Source: Candidatus Binatia bacterium
Lineage (GTDB): Bacteria > Desulfobacterota > Binatia > HRBIN30
Assembly: GCA_026415395.1 (NCBI GenBank)
Contig: JAOAHD010000002.1
Coordinates: 124,001 to 188,000, forward strand
DNA: 64,000 bases
Direction of reading: 5' to 3'
Position numbers and translations under genes: made by a program. Numbering within the stretch: position 1 is the stretch's first letter; every line of letters begins with the position of its first letter. Shown here one piece after another: positions 17,587 to 25,386 of the stretch. Under the pieces are notes generated by a model, which worked only from the letters and a program-made list of their open reading frames with translations, ran no database searches and was not told where the DNA came from.

Positions 17587-19113
17587 TTACGGCCAATCCG
17601 GTGGCAAACCGATCGTGGCTTCGCGCGAGCCTTCGAGGTAGGGCTCGTTGCTCGAAGTGGAGGGAACGCCGGACCCGGGTACCGTGAAGCGGTCGATCAC
17701 GAAACCAATCACCGGAACCTCCACGCCGCGCACAATCAGATGTGCCGTATTCGTTCCGATGCTGCTGAAGCGTAGTGCAGGAATGGTGCTGAAACTCCGT
17801 CGCTCCATGCAGCGGAACGAACTGGCTCCGGAAAAGGTTTGTTCCAATTCGTTGATCACCGCATATTGCAGGGTGACTGAGGAGAATACCTGGGTTTCCA
17901 GGTTTTGCGTGCATGGGACGAGGATGAGCTCGCTGTTTGAGGTGGCAGTTTGCGCCAGCACATTGAAATGGAGCCGGTCGGGGCAAGCCTCGTAATTCAC
18001 GCCGTCGAGCGCCACGAAGCTGGTGGGCGCATCGTCGCGCAGCTTGCGGAAGGCAATGGCGGAGTAGGCGATGCGCTGCCCTGTGTCGTCGGCAATGAGG
18101 GCACGACCGGTTAACGAATTTGTCGGCGCAAAGCATTTGAGCTCGCCGTCTCCCCGGAACGGTGGGGCAATCCGCCGGCCGTTGCCGTCGAGCCCAGTGC
18201 TCACCATCCACGAAAGCGGCCGTGCTGCTGCCCCGCCGCCACCAGAAGGGGCGATGGCCTGGAAGCCGATTTCCACGCAGTTGGTTGCGGTAATGTAAAA
18301 ACAGCGCGCGGCAGGTCCCGCCGACGTGGAAGACGAGGCAATTTCAATCCGCGTATCTGTGTTCGCGGAAGCACGCACGAGCGGGAAGATCAGCACCGCT
18401 GCAGCAAGTTTTTGTGCCGGCGGGTCGCCTTGCGCCACTACCCCGAGCGGATCCACCTCGCCACGGACCCGTGTGGGACGCGGCGTCGGTGACGAAGTCG
18501 GCGTTAAGCTCGGGCGCGGGGTCCAGGTTGGTACACGCGTAAACGTCGCCGTGGGTGTACGGGTCGGCGGCGGTGTACGCGTGAGGGTCGGCGTGCTCGT
18601 CGGTGGGAACGTGGGCGTTTGCGTACGCGTCGCGCTCGGTGTTCGAGAGGCGCTAGGACTCCAAGTTGCCGAGCGCGTTGCCGTGGCCGATGGCGTTGCC
18701 GTGAACGAGCGGGTCGCAGTTGCCGACCGAGTAGCCGTATGGGTCCAAGTGCTCGTCGGGGTGCGCGTGGTTGTGGCGCTCGGTCGCGGCGTGGCCGTCG
18801 AGCTTGGCGCTGGCGAAGGCGAGAACGTTCTTGTCGGCAGTTCGGTTCGTGTATGCGTGGCTGTCGCTGGTGGACGCGGGGACCAGGTGGGTGTGTACGT
18901 GGGCCAAGGAGTATTCGTTGGTGTCCCCGTTGCTCCGACCGGAGTAGGCGAAGGAGGTAGGTCCGTGGGCGACGGACTACGGTTGGAGGTCAGCGTTGCC
19001 ACAGGGGTCGCCGTTGCCGTTGGGCGCGGTGTGGCGGGAGACACCCCGTACTGCGCGAGCAATTGGTACCAAGCGAAGAGAAAGGCGGCGAGTCCGCTAA
19101 GAAGTTCGTTCAT
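17587..19113 (-). CDS. Stalked surface protein: membrane anchor, Thr/Pro stalk, conserved ectodomain
   Basis: 508 residues in three parts: a hydrophobic N-terminus (LLSGLAAFLFAWYQLLAQY) without an obvious cleavage site, a low-complexity Thr/Pro/Ser/Ala/Arg stalk (about residues 26-214), and a C-terminal domain of about 280 residues. That domain is a paralogue of the protein encoded immediately upstream (start 20054): shared patches include DTRIEI, GDGELKCF, YEACPDRLHFNVLA, NSELILVPCTQNL and the closing ATIGLP. No function is known to me. The start codon lies 5 bp after the stop of the paralogue and has no visible ribosome-binding site, so translational coupling is likely. Location at the cell surface is inferred. 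Confidence 0.75.
   Translation of the reverse strand: MNELLSGLAAFLFAWYQLLAQYGVSPATPRPTATATPVATLTSNRSPSPTDLPPSPTPVGATGTPTNTPWPTYTPTWSPRPPATATHTRTELPTRTFSPSPAPSSTATPRPSATTTRTPTSTWTHTATRSATATRSFTATPSATATRSATWSPSASRTPSATRTQTPTFPPTSTPTLTRTPPPTRTPTATFTRVPTWTPRPSLTPTSSPTPRPTRVRGEVDPLGVVAQGDPPAQKLAAAVLIFPLVRASANTDTRIEIASSSTSAGPAARCFYITATNCVEIGFQAIAPSGGGGAAARPLSWMVSTGLDGNGRRIAPPFRGDGELKCFAPTNSLTGRALIADDTGQRIAYSAIAFRKLRDDAPTSFVALDGVNYEACPDRLHFNVLAQTATSNSELILVPCTQNLETQVFSSVTLQYAVINELEQTFSGASSFRCMERRSFSTIPALRFSSIGTNTAHLIVRGVEVPVIGFVIDRFTVPGSGVPSTSSNEPYLEGSREATIGLPPDWP
18470..19038 (-). repeat. Coding low-complexity Thr/Pro/Ser repeat (stalk)
   Basis: Degenerate short repeats of the pattern T-x-T/S-x-T-P encoded within the stalked surface protein. 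The opposite strand shows as an artefactual long frame rich in Val/Gly/Arg. Likely an extended, possibly glycosylated spacer. Confidence 0.85.
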
Positions 19114-19118
19114 GGCAG

Positions 19119-20054
19119 CTATCGCGACCGGGGCACGGAAATGGTGGCGGTCCGGCCCCCCAGGAACATGGGTTCGTTGCCCGCCAAGCCGAACGTGGAG
19201 GCATACGGGATGCCGTCAATCACTAACCCGATGAGTGGCCCGCCCACGCCCCGAACGGAGATTTGCACGACGTCCGACCCGCCGATGCTTCGCTGCAACA
19301 CGTCGGCAATCGTGCTCAAGGTGCGGCGGAAGTAACAGCGGACTTGAAACGACGTCGACACGGTTTGCCCGAGTTCGGTGGTGAGCAGGAGTTGAGCGGT
19401 AACCGCCGTGGGCGACTGGAGCACCAAATCTTGGGAACAGGGAAGCAGGATCAACTCGCTATTGCCTGCAGGAGTGTCGGCCAGCACGGTAAACAGCAAA
19501 CGATCAGGGCACTGCGCGTATTCGTTGCCATCGAGCCGCAGTACACCGGTGTACTCGCCGCCGACGAATCGTTGGAACCCGTACGCAGTGTAAGAAACGG
19601 TGGAGCCATCGAGGCCGAACACCGTGGCTCGGCCCTGCACGGTGTTGTAAAGCTCCAGCGCGGGCTCCGGTGGCACGACGGCGCACTTGAGTTCGCCGAA
19701 GCCCCAAAACGGTGGTGCTGCCGTCCCATTGACGACGTTGCTCATTCCTTCGCTGGCGAGCCAAGCGAAGGGCTGATAAGGCGTGAGCGCCAGCACGAAG
19801 CCGACTTCGTTGCACGACGGGTCGTCGCCATTGACGAAGAAGCACTCGAGTTCGATCGGCACACCACTAAGATTGACAAGTTCGATCCGCGTGTCCCGCC
19901 CCGCTCCGGCTTCTACGTACGGGAACATCAACAGGGCCGCTGGCACTCGCTGGGCAGGCGGCCCCGGAGCTGCTCCGCCGACGGCAGGAAGGTAGGTGCT
20001 GGCAGCCGTTGCCACCACCACTGCTGCCAAAAACCGACCCAACCGTGCCGTCAT
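19119..20054 (-). CDS. Secreted protein, paralogue of the stalked protein ectodomain
   Basis: 311 residues; a GGGAGGA site precedes the ATG. A signal peptide (LAAVVVATAASTYLPAVGG) leads into one domain that matches, patch by patch, the C-terminal domain of the downstream gene: AALLMFPYVEAG, DTRIELVNLSG, FWGFGELKC, CPDRLLFTVLADTPAGNSELILLPC, and closing ATISVP. Several Cys pairs (ELECFFV with DPSCNEV, LLPC) are conserved between the two copies and suggest disulfides. The shared tandem arrangement indicates duplication followed by acquisition or loss of the stalk. Biochemical role unknown; probable export to periplasm or surface. Confidence 0.75.
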   Translation of the reverse strand: MTARLGRFLAAVVVATAASTYLPAVGGAAPGPPAQRVPAALLMFPYVEAGAGRDTRIELVNLSGVPIELECFFVNGDDPSCNEVGFVLALTPYQPFAWLASEGMSNVVNGTAAPPFWGFGELKCAVVPPEPALELYNTVQGRATVFGLDGSTVSYTAYGFQRFVGGEYTGVLRLDGNEYAQCPDRLLFTVLADTPAGNSELILLPCSQDLVLQSPTAVTAQLLLTTELGQTVSTSFQVRCYFRRTLSTIADVLQRSIGGSDVVQISVRGVGGPLIGLVIDGIPYASTFGLAGNEPMFLGGRTATISVPRSR

Positions 20055-20346
20055 AGTCCTCCCGCGTGATCCGCTATGCTACGCCGTGTCTCCGAGCAAT
20101 TCAATCGCAAAAGCAGGCTCTCCGTTCATCCATGGCTGTTGCGTTTGCCGACGTTATCGCAAGCGCCAAGGGCTTGTGGGCTGCGCACAGTGGGAGCAAG
20201 ACCAGCTTTTGTGCATTTGCCCCGAGGGACGGGCCAAACTCGCGCCGAACTCGATGTTGCAGTTGTGGCGGTAAGGCCACGCTGCGATCGAAGGCTCAAT
20301 CGCCGTTACCGCGGCCCGTTAGCCAGAGCTCTGTGGACTTCACAGG
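20055..20346. other. Intergenic region (292 bp)
   Basis: Upstream of the paralogue pair and downstream of the binding-protein gene, both on the minus strand. Open frames here overlap one another in several phases and show no family resemblance. The promoter for the pair must lie in it, but no clear hexamers are visible. Confidence 0.4.
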
Positions 20347-21198
20347 TTACTTAGCAGGAGGCGAAGGTGCGGTCTGGGCGGTGGGCCAGAAGACTTGCTC
20401 TCCGTCGATGCGAAACGAAGCAATGGCATGTTGGCCGGCGGGCGAAGTGAGCCAGAGAATCAGTTGGCGCGCTGCCTCCTGTCGGGCTGAGGGAGCATCC
20501 CCCCGTTTGGATAGGAAGATGCGGTACACGTTCCGCAGGGGTGGCTTGTTGCGTACTAAGACGCGCAAGCGTTCTCGGTTTCGGTATGCGAGGAAGGTGG
20601 CCCAGTCCGTGAGTGTGTAAGCGCGGCGTTCAGCGCTCATCATCAGTGCGGCGCCCATTCCCTGCCCGGCCTCTAAGTACCAGGGTCCGCTCGGCCGCAC
20701 CTCGGCTCGCGCCCACAGGTTCAGTTCCGCGGTGTGTGTACCCGAACGATCGCCACGCGACACGAAGGGCTGTCCTTCCGCCGCGATCGTTGCCATGGCT
20801 TTGGCGATGTCGTCCAGGCCGGTGATATGGGCAGGGTCGTTGGGCGGTCCGACGAGCACAAACTCATTTTCCATCACCACTCGTGGCTCCGCCACCACCC
20901 CTCGCGCCAGAGCTTCTTCCTCGAGCGACGGGGCATGAGTGAGCACGACGTCGGCATCGCCCCGCCCGGCCAGTTCCAGTGCCTGGCCGCTCCCGACGGG
21001 AAGTACGCGCACACGCACCCCGCTGGTGCGTTCAAACTGCGGCAAGAGGAAGGCGAGTAGGCCCGAATTTTCCACGCTGCTCGTGGTGGCGAGAAACACT
21101 TCGCGCGGTGCTGGGTGGCTTTGTCCTTGGCTGCCTGGCGTAGCCCCGAGGGCGAGAATCAGTGCGAATGGAGCAGCAGCGCGCAAGCGAAAGCTCAA
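20347..21198 (-). CDS. TupA-like (tungstate/oxyanion) periplasmic binding protein, orphan
   Basis: 283 residues from a TTG that overlaps the hydrolase stop (TTGA); a GTG 18 codons upstream is the alternative. A signal peptide (FALILALGATPGSQG) precedes a type II periplasmic binding fold: LATTSSVENSGLL, VLPVGSGQALELAGRGDADVVLTHA and FVSRGDRSGTH, all typical of tungstate-binding TupA proteins where the Thr/Ser residues bind the oxyanion. The permease and ATPase genes that normally follow (tupB, tupC) are absent, so it may share a distant transporter or act as a receptor. It is the last gene of the minus-strand run that includes the acyl synthase and histidine kinase. Confidence 0.75.
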   Translation of the reverse strand: MSFRLRAAAPFALILALGATPGSQGQSHPAPREVFLATTSSVENSGLLAFLLPQFERTSGVRVRVLPVGSGQALELAGRGDADVVLTHAPSLEEEALARGVVAEPRVVMENEFVLVGPPNDPAHITGLDDIAKAMATIAAEGQPFVSRGDRSGTHTAELNLWARAEVRPSGPWYLEAGQGMGAALMMSAERRAYTLTDWATFLAYRNRERLRVLVRNKPPLRNVYRIFLSKRGDAPSARQEAARQLILWLTSPAGQHAIASFRIDGEQVFWPTAQTAPSPPAK

Positions 21199-22082
21199 CG
21201 TTGGCTGGCTTGTTGTGCGACCCGGTGGATTGCTGCCACCATCTCGGGCCACAAGGGGCGCGGCATGTCGTGCCCCATATCCTCGAAGGCGAGAAGCTCG
21301 GCTCGTGGCAAGGCGCGAGCCGTCGCCTCGCCGGCAGCGAAGGGCACAAGTGGATCGATGCGGCCGTGGATCACCAGAGCCGGCTTATCGACTTTGCGTA
21401 GCGCCTCGGTACGGTTGCCCGACGCCAGGATGGCCGCCAACTGCCGCATGACACCGGCGGGATTGATGCCGCGATCAAATGCCCGCGCCGCCAGCTCGCG
21501 GATTTCCGCCTCGTCGAAATATTTCGGACTGCCAATGGTGCGAAAGATAAACACGCCACGCTCAATGGCTTCGTCGCGCGATGAGGGCTGCGGCGCGAGC
21601 AGCACGCTCAACGCTTCCGGCCGTGGCGGGGGCAAGGTGGGATCCCCCGTAGTAGACATGATGGAGGTGAGGCTGAGGGTCCGCTCCGGATACTCGATGG
21701 CGAAGGTTTGCGCGATCATGCCGCCCATGGAGGCGCCGACGATGTGGGCCCGCGGAATTCCCAACGCATCGAGCAAACCCGCAGTGTCGGCAGCCATATC
21801 GGAGAGTATGTAGGGAGCGTCGACCGGTTGACCTGCTGCCGCAGCAGCCATCAGGCCCATTACGTTGGGCAAGCCCAGGTGGTCGAGCCAAGTCGAGCGA
21901 CCCACGTCGCGGTTGTCGAAGCGAATGACCCGGTAGCCGCGCTCGACCAGCATCTGGCAGAAGTCGTCGCGCCACAGGATCATTTGCGCGCCCAGGCCCA
22001 TGATGAGCACCATTGGTTCGCCTTGTTCGGGGCCTAGGATTTCGTACTCGAGCTCGATGCCGTTCGTGCGTACCCGTGCCAT
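21195..22082 (-). CDS. Alpha/beta hydrolase
   Basis: 295 residues from the ATG preceded by GAGAAGAG (an ATG seven codons upstream is weaker). A complete alpha/beta hydrolase: oxyanion region IMGLGAQMILW, FDNRDVGRST, nucleophile elbow VGASMGGM (Ser), acid HGRIDPLVP and histidine EDMGHDMP. No signal peptide. The sequence resembles a large bacterial group that includes methylesterases of the RdmC type, but substrates are mostly unassigned. It starts 54 bp after the histidine kinase stop and overlaps the binding-protein start, consistent with one operon. If the locus makes an acylated signal, this enzyme could hydrolyse it; that is speculation from context. Confidence 0.85.
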   Translation of the reverse strand: MARVRTNGIELEYEILGPEQGEPMVLIMGLGAQMILWRDDFCQMLVERGYRVIRFDNRDVGRSTWLDHLGLPNVMGLMAAAAAGQPVDAPYILSDMAADTAGLLDALGIPRAHIVGASMGGMIAQTFAIEYPERTLSLTSIMSTTGDPTLPPPRPEALSVLLAPQPSSRDEAIERGVFIFRTIGSPKYFDEAEIRELAARAFDRGINPAGVMRQLAAILASGNRTEALRKVDKPALVIHGRIDPLVPFAAGEATARALPRAELLAFEDMGHDMPRPLWPEMVAAIHRVAQQASQR

Positions 22083-22136
22083 GATCTCTTCTCGAAAGCG
22101 CATTGCGCGTGAAGCGTCAACTCGGGGTCTGTGCCT

Positions 22137-24365
22137 TTAAGACTTGCGTCGCGTTTGTCGAGCTAACCGTAAAACCTCGGGGGGCAACTTGATATTGCCC
22201 ACAAGAGCCCGCACATGGGCTTCCTCTTCTGGGGTCAGTTTTGGCTCCGGAGGTTCGCCAGCCTCGATCAAGCGGGCGTGGATTTCCGCAATGAACTCAG
22301 GGAAGCCGGCGGCGAAGATTACGCCCCGCCCCTCAGGCTCGCGGATCTCGAGATAGCCTCCGTGGTCTTCGGCAATTTGCAGGCAAAGGGCAAGGCCGAG
22401 TCCGGTGCCGTCCGGTTTGGTGGTGAAAAATGGCTGAAACACTTTTTCGCGTAGTTCCTTGGGTAGGCCGGGTCCCGTATCCCGCACCCGGACCTCCCCG
22501 TAGCTACGCCCGTTTTTTGTCTCTCGTGCAACAATAAACGCCACTGTGGATCCACTGGGCGAAGCCTCGATCGCGTTGAGCCCCAAGTTGAACAACACTT
22601 GCCGAACGCGGTCGGCATCGGCAAACACGGTCACGGGTTCCGGCGGGGCATCAGCTTGGAGAAGCACGCGCACCTGCTTGGCGGCAGGTTTGAGCAAGTC
22701 AGCCACGTCGGTAACACACTTGTGTAAATCTACCGCGCCAAATCGGGGCGGCGTGGCCCGGGTGGCGTGCAGCAGCTCGTCGAGCAAGCGTTGCACCCGC
22801 TCAAGTTCGCTGATGATCACCGGTGCGCTGTTTTCGATCATCTCCGGCGAGCTCTTATGTTCGCGAGCCAACTGCATGAATGTGCTGAAGGCAACAAGTG
22901 GGTTGCGCACCTCGTGGACGATGCCGGCAACCATCGTGCCGATGGCACTGAGGCGTTCGACCCGTTCGAGCGCTTGCCGCGCAAACGCGGCCTGCTCGTG
23001 CAACTGGATATTGTCCAGCGCCAGGGCAAGTTCATCGCTCAGTCGTTCCAGAGCCTCGAGTTCCGTCAACATGTACCAGTCTCGGCCCTCTTTGAGGCCG
23101 AGGGCAAGAAATCCCAGCAACTGGCGATTCGCTTTGATCGGAACACACGCGGTCCAATGCAGCCGTTGCATGAGCTCGCCCACTTCGCGCGCGCGCGGGC
23201 GCTTGGACTCCGCCAACTCGCTTTGCAGCAAGGAAAGGGAGGCCTCTTCGAGTTCGGCTACTAGAGCACTGCTGAAAGGGAAGGTTGTCTCTGCTGGTTC
23301 CTGGCCGACATGATGGGCCAAACGCAAAACCCCAGCTTCCGGATGGCGTGTGAAGATGGCCACTGCGGGTGGTCTAAATACCGCCCAGAGGCCCCGCGCA
23401 ACTATGTCGAGCAGGCGTTCACGATTTTGTTCCTGCAGCACCGCCTTGCGCAGCATTTCCAAGGAGGCGTGCTGTTCAACCTTGTAAGGGAAGGCGCGCT
23501 TTGCGAACTCCTGTTCGAGCCGCCGCTGAAGGGCGGGGAACACTAGGGCGACGAACACCAACGACAAGAAGATCCCCGACGACACGTCGATTTGCGCGTG
23601 CCCGAGGGTGTAAATTTGCAACACCACGAGCAAGATGTAGGCGGGCACGATGGTGACGAGCCCGGCAACAAAGGCGGTGCCGAGGCGCGAGATCCAAATT
23701 TCCACGTCGAGCAGCCGATGCCGGACGATCGCGTAGGCGATGATCCCCGCCCACACGGCACTACCCAGGTTGCCAAGAGGATAGATGGGGATCTCGTAAG
23801 CGGGGAATAAGTTCGTGATCCCGAGCGGCAGCGCCACCGCCCCACTGATGAGCCAGAACCTAGCAACGAGGCGCTCTCGGGCATTTGTGGCACCTCTTAA
23901 ATCAGCCGCGCACAAGACTAGAGCTGAAGCAAAGCACAGTGCGACGTTGGCGGTGTACACATGGTAGAGCGGCCCTGTCAAAGAATAGCAGCCCAAGTGA
24001 TGATACTTCAACCCGCGAACGACCAAGCCGAAGGGATTGGCCGCAACCAGCACTACACAGCCCAGCACGTTGAGAGAGACCAGCGACTTCCAGAAGAGCG
24101 GTCTGCTGCGGAGGTCGTTCACGAAGGATAGGATGGCCGTTGGTAAAATGAGCCCTCCAACCCGGGAGATGTTCAAAAGCTCTGTAGAGGAGGACTCGCA
24201 TGGCAACGTGGAAAGGAGAAAGAAATGCAGATTCCACGCGCCGACCAGTAGGGCCATGAACGCAAATCCCTTAGCGGTCTTGTCCCGGCGCTGACTTACT
24301 ACCAGCACCGCGAGGCAAAGTGAGCTGCCGGCAGCCAGAAGGGTAACTACCGCCAGGAAAGTCAT
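22137..24365 (-). CDS. Membrane sensor histidine kinase (7TM, GAF, HisKA, HATPase)
   Basis: 742 residues. Residues 1 to about 270 are largely hydrophobic with about seven to nine transmembrane helices (7TM histidine-kinase sensor type), followed by a GAF domain (about 310-455), a dimerisation helix with the phospho-acceptor His484 in IVHEVRNPL, and an ATPase domain with the N box (NLGLNAIEAS), DTGPGLP, and GTGLGLALCLQI. The layout resembles PrsK kinases of PEP-CTERM systems but keeps a normal HisKA box. No response regulator gene adjoins it, so the partner is elsewhere. Its ATG overlaps the stop of the acyl synthase gene (ATGA), implying that synthase and sensor are made together. Confidence 0.88.
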   Translation of the reverse strand: MTFLAVVTLLAAGSSLCLAVLVVSQRRDKTAKGFAFMALLVGAWNLHFFLLSTLPCESSSTELLNISRVGGLILPTAILSFVNDLRSRPLFWKSLVSLNVLGCVVLVAANPFGLVVRGLKYHHLGCYSLTGPLYHVYTANVALCFASALVLCAADLRGATNARERLVARFWLISGAVALPLGITNLFPAYEIPIYPLGNLGSAVWAGIIAYAIVRHRLLDVEIWISRLGTAFVAGLVTIVPAYILLVVLQIYTLGHAQIDVSSGIFLSLVFVALVFPALQRRLEQEFAKRAFPYKVEQHASLEMLRKAVLQEQNRERLLDIVARGLWAVFRPPAVAIFTRHPEAGVLRLAHHVGQEPAETTFPFSSALVAELEEASLSLLQSELAESKRPRAREVGELMQRLHWTACVPIKANRQLLGFLALGLKEGRDWYMLTELEALERLSDELALALDNIQLHEQAAFARQALERVERLSAIGTMVAGIVHEVRNPLVAFSTFMQLAREHKSSPEMIENSAPVIISELERVQRLLDELLHATRATPPRFGAVDLHKCVTDVADLLKPAAKQVRVLLQADAPPEPVTVFADADRVRQVLFNLGLNAIEASPSGSTVAFIVARETKNGRSYGEVRVRDTGPGLPKELREKVFQPFFTTKPDGTGLGLALCLQIAEDHGGYLEIREPEGRGVIFAAGFPEFIAEIHARLIEAGEPPEPKLTPEEEAHVRALVGNIKLPPEVLRLARQTRRKS

Positions 24366-24979
24366 TTCCGCGCCCTCGCATCGATCACTGGGGTTGCTGC
24401 CTTCCGTGGTGCACCCCCACTGAGCGCTGCGGTAGGCTCATTGCACACTCGATCGTGCAGCGGGAGCCACATTGTGTAGACTGGCCCCCACTCTGGATCG
24501 AGGAAGTCTAGCGACTGGAGTCGTAGAAAACCGACCGCTCGATAGAGTTCTGCCACGGGTCGGCTAGGTGTGCGTAAATAGATAGCCGCGGCCGAGTGCC
24601 TCGTTGCGACCTCGAGTAATTTCGCGTAAAGCAGCCGGAAGAGTTCGCCAGAGCGCGCTCTTAATCTCCGAAAGTCCCTTCGCACCCAAAACCCGCCGGC
24701 CTGCAAGGCACGGTTTTCCAACGGTGGCGATCCCACAAAGCGAAACATTTCAAGCGGCAACGGTGATGGGCCGATGAGCCGAATCGCCGCCACCAGCTCG
24801 GTACCGGCAAATCCGGCAATGTGCAACGCCGTACGGTCGGCAAAGTCGATTCCCACTCGGCCAAGGTCCTGCAGGTAAATCTCTCGCCTGCTCGCCACGG
24901 TAAGCAAACGCTCCCTGGCATCGGCCACCTTGACGTAGACTCTGTCATCTACTTTGACATTGCCAAGGGTATAGGTCAC
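24362..24979 (-). CDS. GNAT-fold N-acyl amino acid/autoinducer synthase-like acyltransferase
   Basis: 205 residues with a GTG start. The pattern follows FeeM-type and LuxI-like synthases and the PEP-CTERM-associated acyltransferases: an early RREIYLQDLGR segment, DRTALHIAGFAG then LVAAIRLIG, LEMFRFVG, and GGFWVRRDFRRLRARSGEL where the acyl/pantetheine site lies, ending with ELYRAVGFLRL. Such enzymes move an acyl chain from acyl carrier protein to an amino acid or related amine. A dedicated ACP gene lies divergently 119 bp away and the histidine kinase is coupled downstream by ATGA. Whether the acceptor is an amino acid, a lactone precursor or another amine cannot be told from sequence. Confidence 0.72.
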   Translation of the reverse strand: MTYTLGNVKVDDRVYVKVADARERLLTVASRREIYLQDLGRVGIDFADRTALHIAGFAGTELVAAIRLIGPSPLPLEMFRFVGSPPLENRALQAGGFWVRRDFRRLRARSGELFRLLYAKLLEVATRHSAAAIYLRTPSRPVAELYRAVGFLRLQSLDFLDPEWGPVYTMWLPLHDRVCNEPTAALSGGAPRKAATPVIDARARK

Positions 24980-24990
24980 CTGGGCTGGTG

Positions 24991-25051
24991 CTCCAATGTA
25001 GGTGGGTCTCCAATGACCTTCGTAATGTGACTGGATTGGGGGTACCAGTCA
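24991..25051. promoter_or_regulatory. Candidate operator in the acyl-locus divergent promoter region
   Basis: Between the divergent starts at 24979 (minus) and 25099 (plus). A perfect inverted repeat TGACTGG (25028-25034) and CCAGTCA (25045-25051) is separated by 10 bp, and CTCCAATG occurs twice as a direct repeat (24991-24998 and 25008-25015). The symmetry fits a dimeric regulator controlling both transcripts. No regulator gene for it is visible in the window. Confidence 0.45.
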
Positions 25052-25098
25052 AGCGTGACGAAACAAGGTCTATGCCGGTTGAGGCAATGGGAGGAAAG

Positions 25099-25386
25099 AT
25101 GACTTCGCGAACCGAGATCGGGACGGATTTGACGCCTGCTGCCGTAGCCGAGCGAGTCCGACAACTGGTCCACGAAATCACCGGTATTCCCCTCGAGCAA
25201 ATTACCGAGGATGCCAGCTTCGACACCACGCTGGTGATGGAATCCGTGCAGTTAGTGGAGTTGCAGGTGGCGCTCGAGGAGGAATTTCAGACCGAGCTCG
25301 ATCCGTTGTACATGATCGAGCTCAACCGGTTTGGCGACATCGTGGATTACATTTATCGCCGGGCGCGCGGCGAGGAGGTGCCGTAA
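25099..25386 (+). CDS. Acyl carrier protein
   Basis: 95 residues from the ATG that follows GGGAGGAAAG; two upstream ATGs lack such a site. A four-helix ACP pattern is clear: VRQLVHEITGIPLEQITEDASF, then MESVQLVELQVALEEEF, where Ser49 is the phosphopantetheine site (ESV instead of the common DSL), and a last helix FGDIVDYIYRR. The acidic helix 2 is typical of fatty acid and polyketide carriers. Its stop overlaps the acyl-CoA dehydrogenase start by one base (TAATG), and the ketoacyl synthase follows, so it is likely a dedicated carrier for this locus rather than the housekeeping ACP. Confidence 0.88.
   Translation: MTSRTEIGTDLTPAAVAERVRQLVHEITGIPLEQITEDASFDTTLVMESVQLVELQVALEEEFQTELDPLYMIELNRFGDIVDYIYRRARGEEVP

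Noticed and set aside
18326-19234. Plus-strand frame of 302 codons over the stalked surface protein
   Set aside because: Complement of the Thr/Pro repeat; same artefact as at 30594.
25028-25051. Inverted repeat as a LuxR-type box
   Set aside because: The spacing between the CT and AG half-sites is 14 bases, not the 12 usual for such boxes, and no LuxR gene is in the window; kept only as a general operator candidate.
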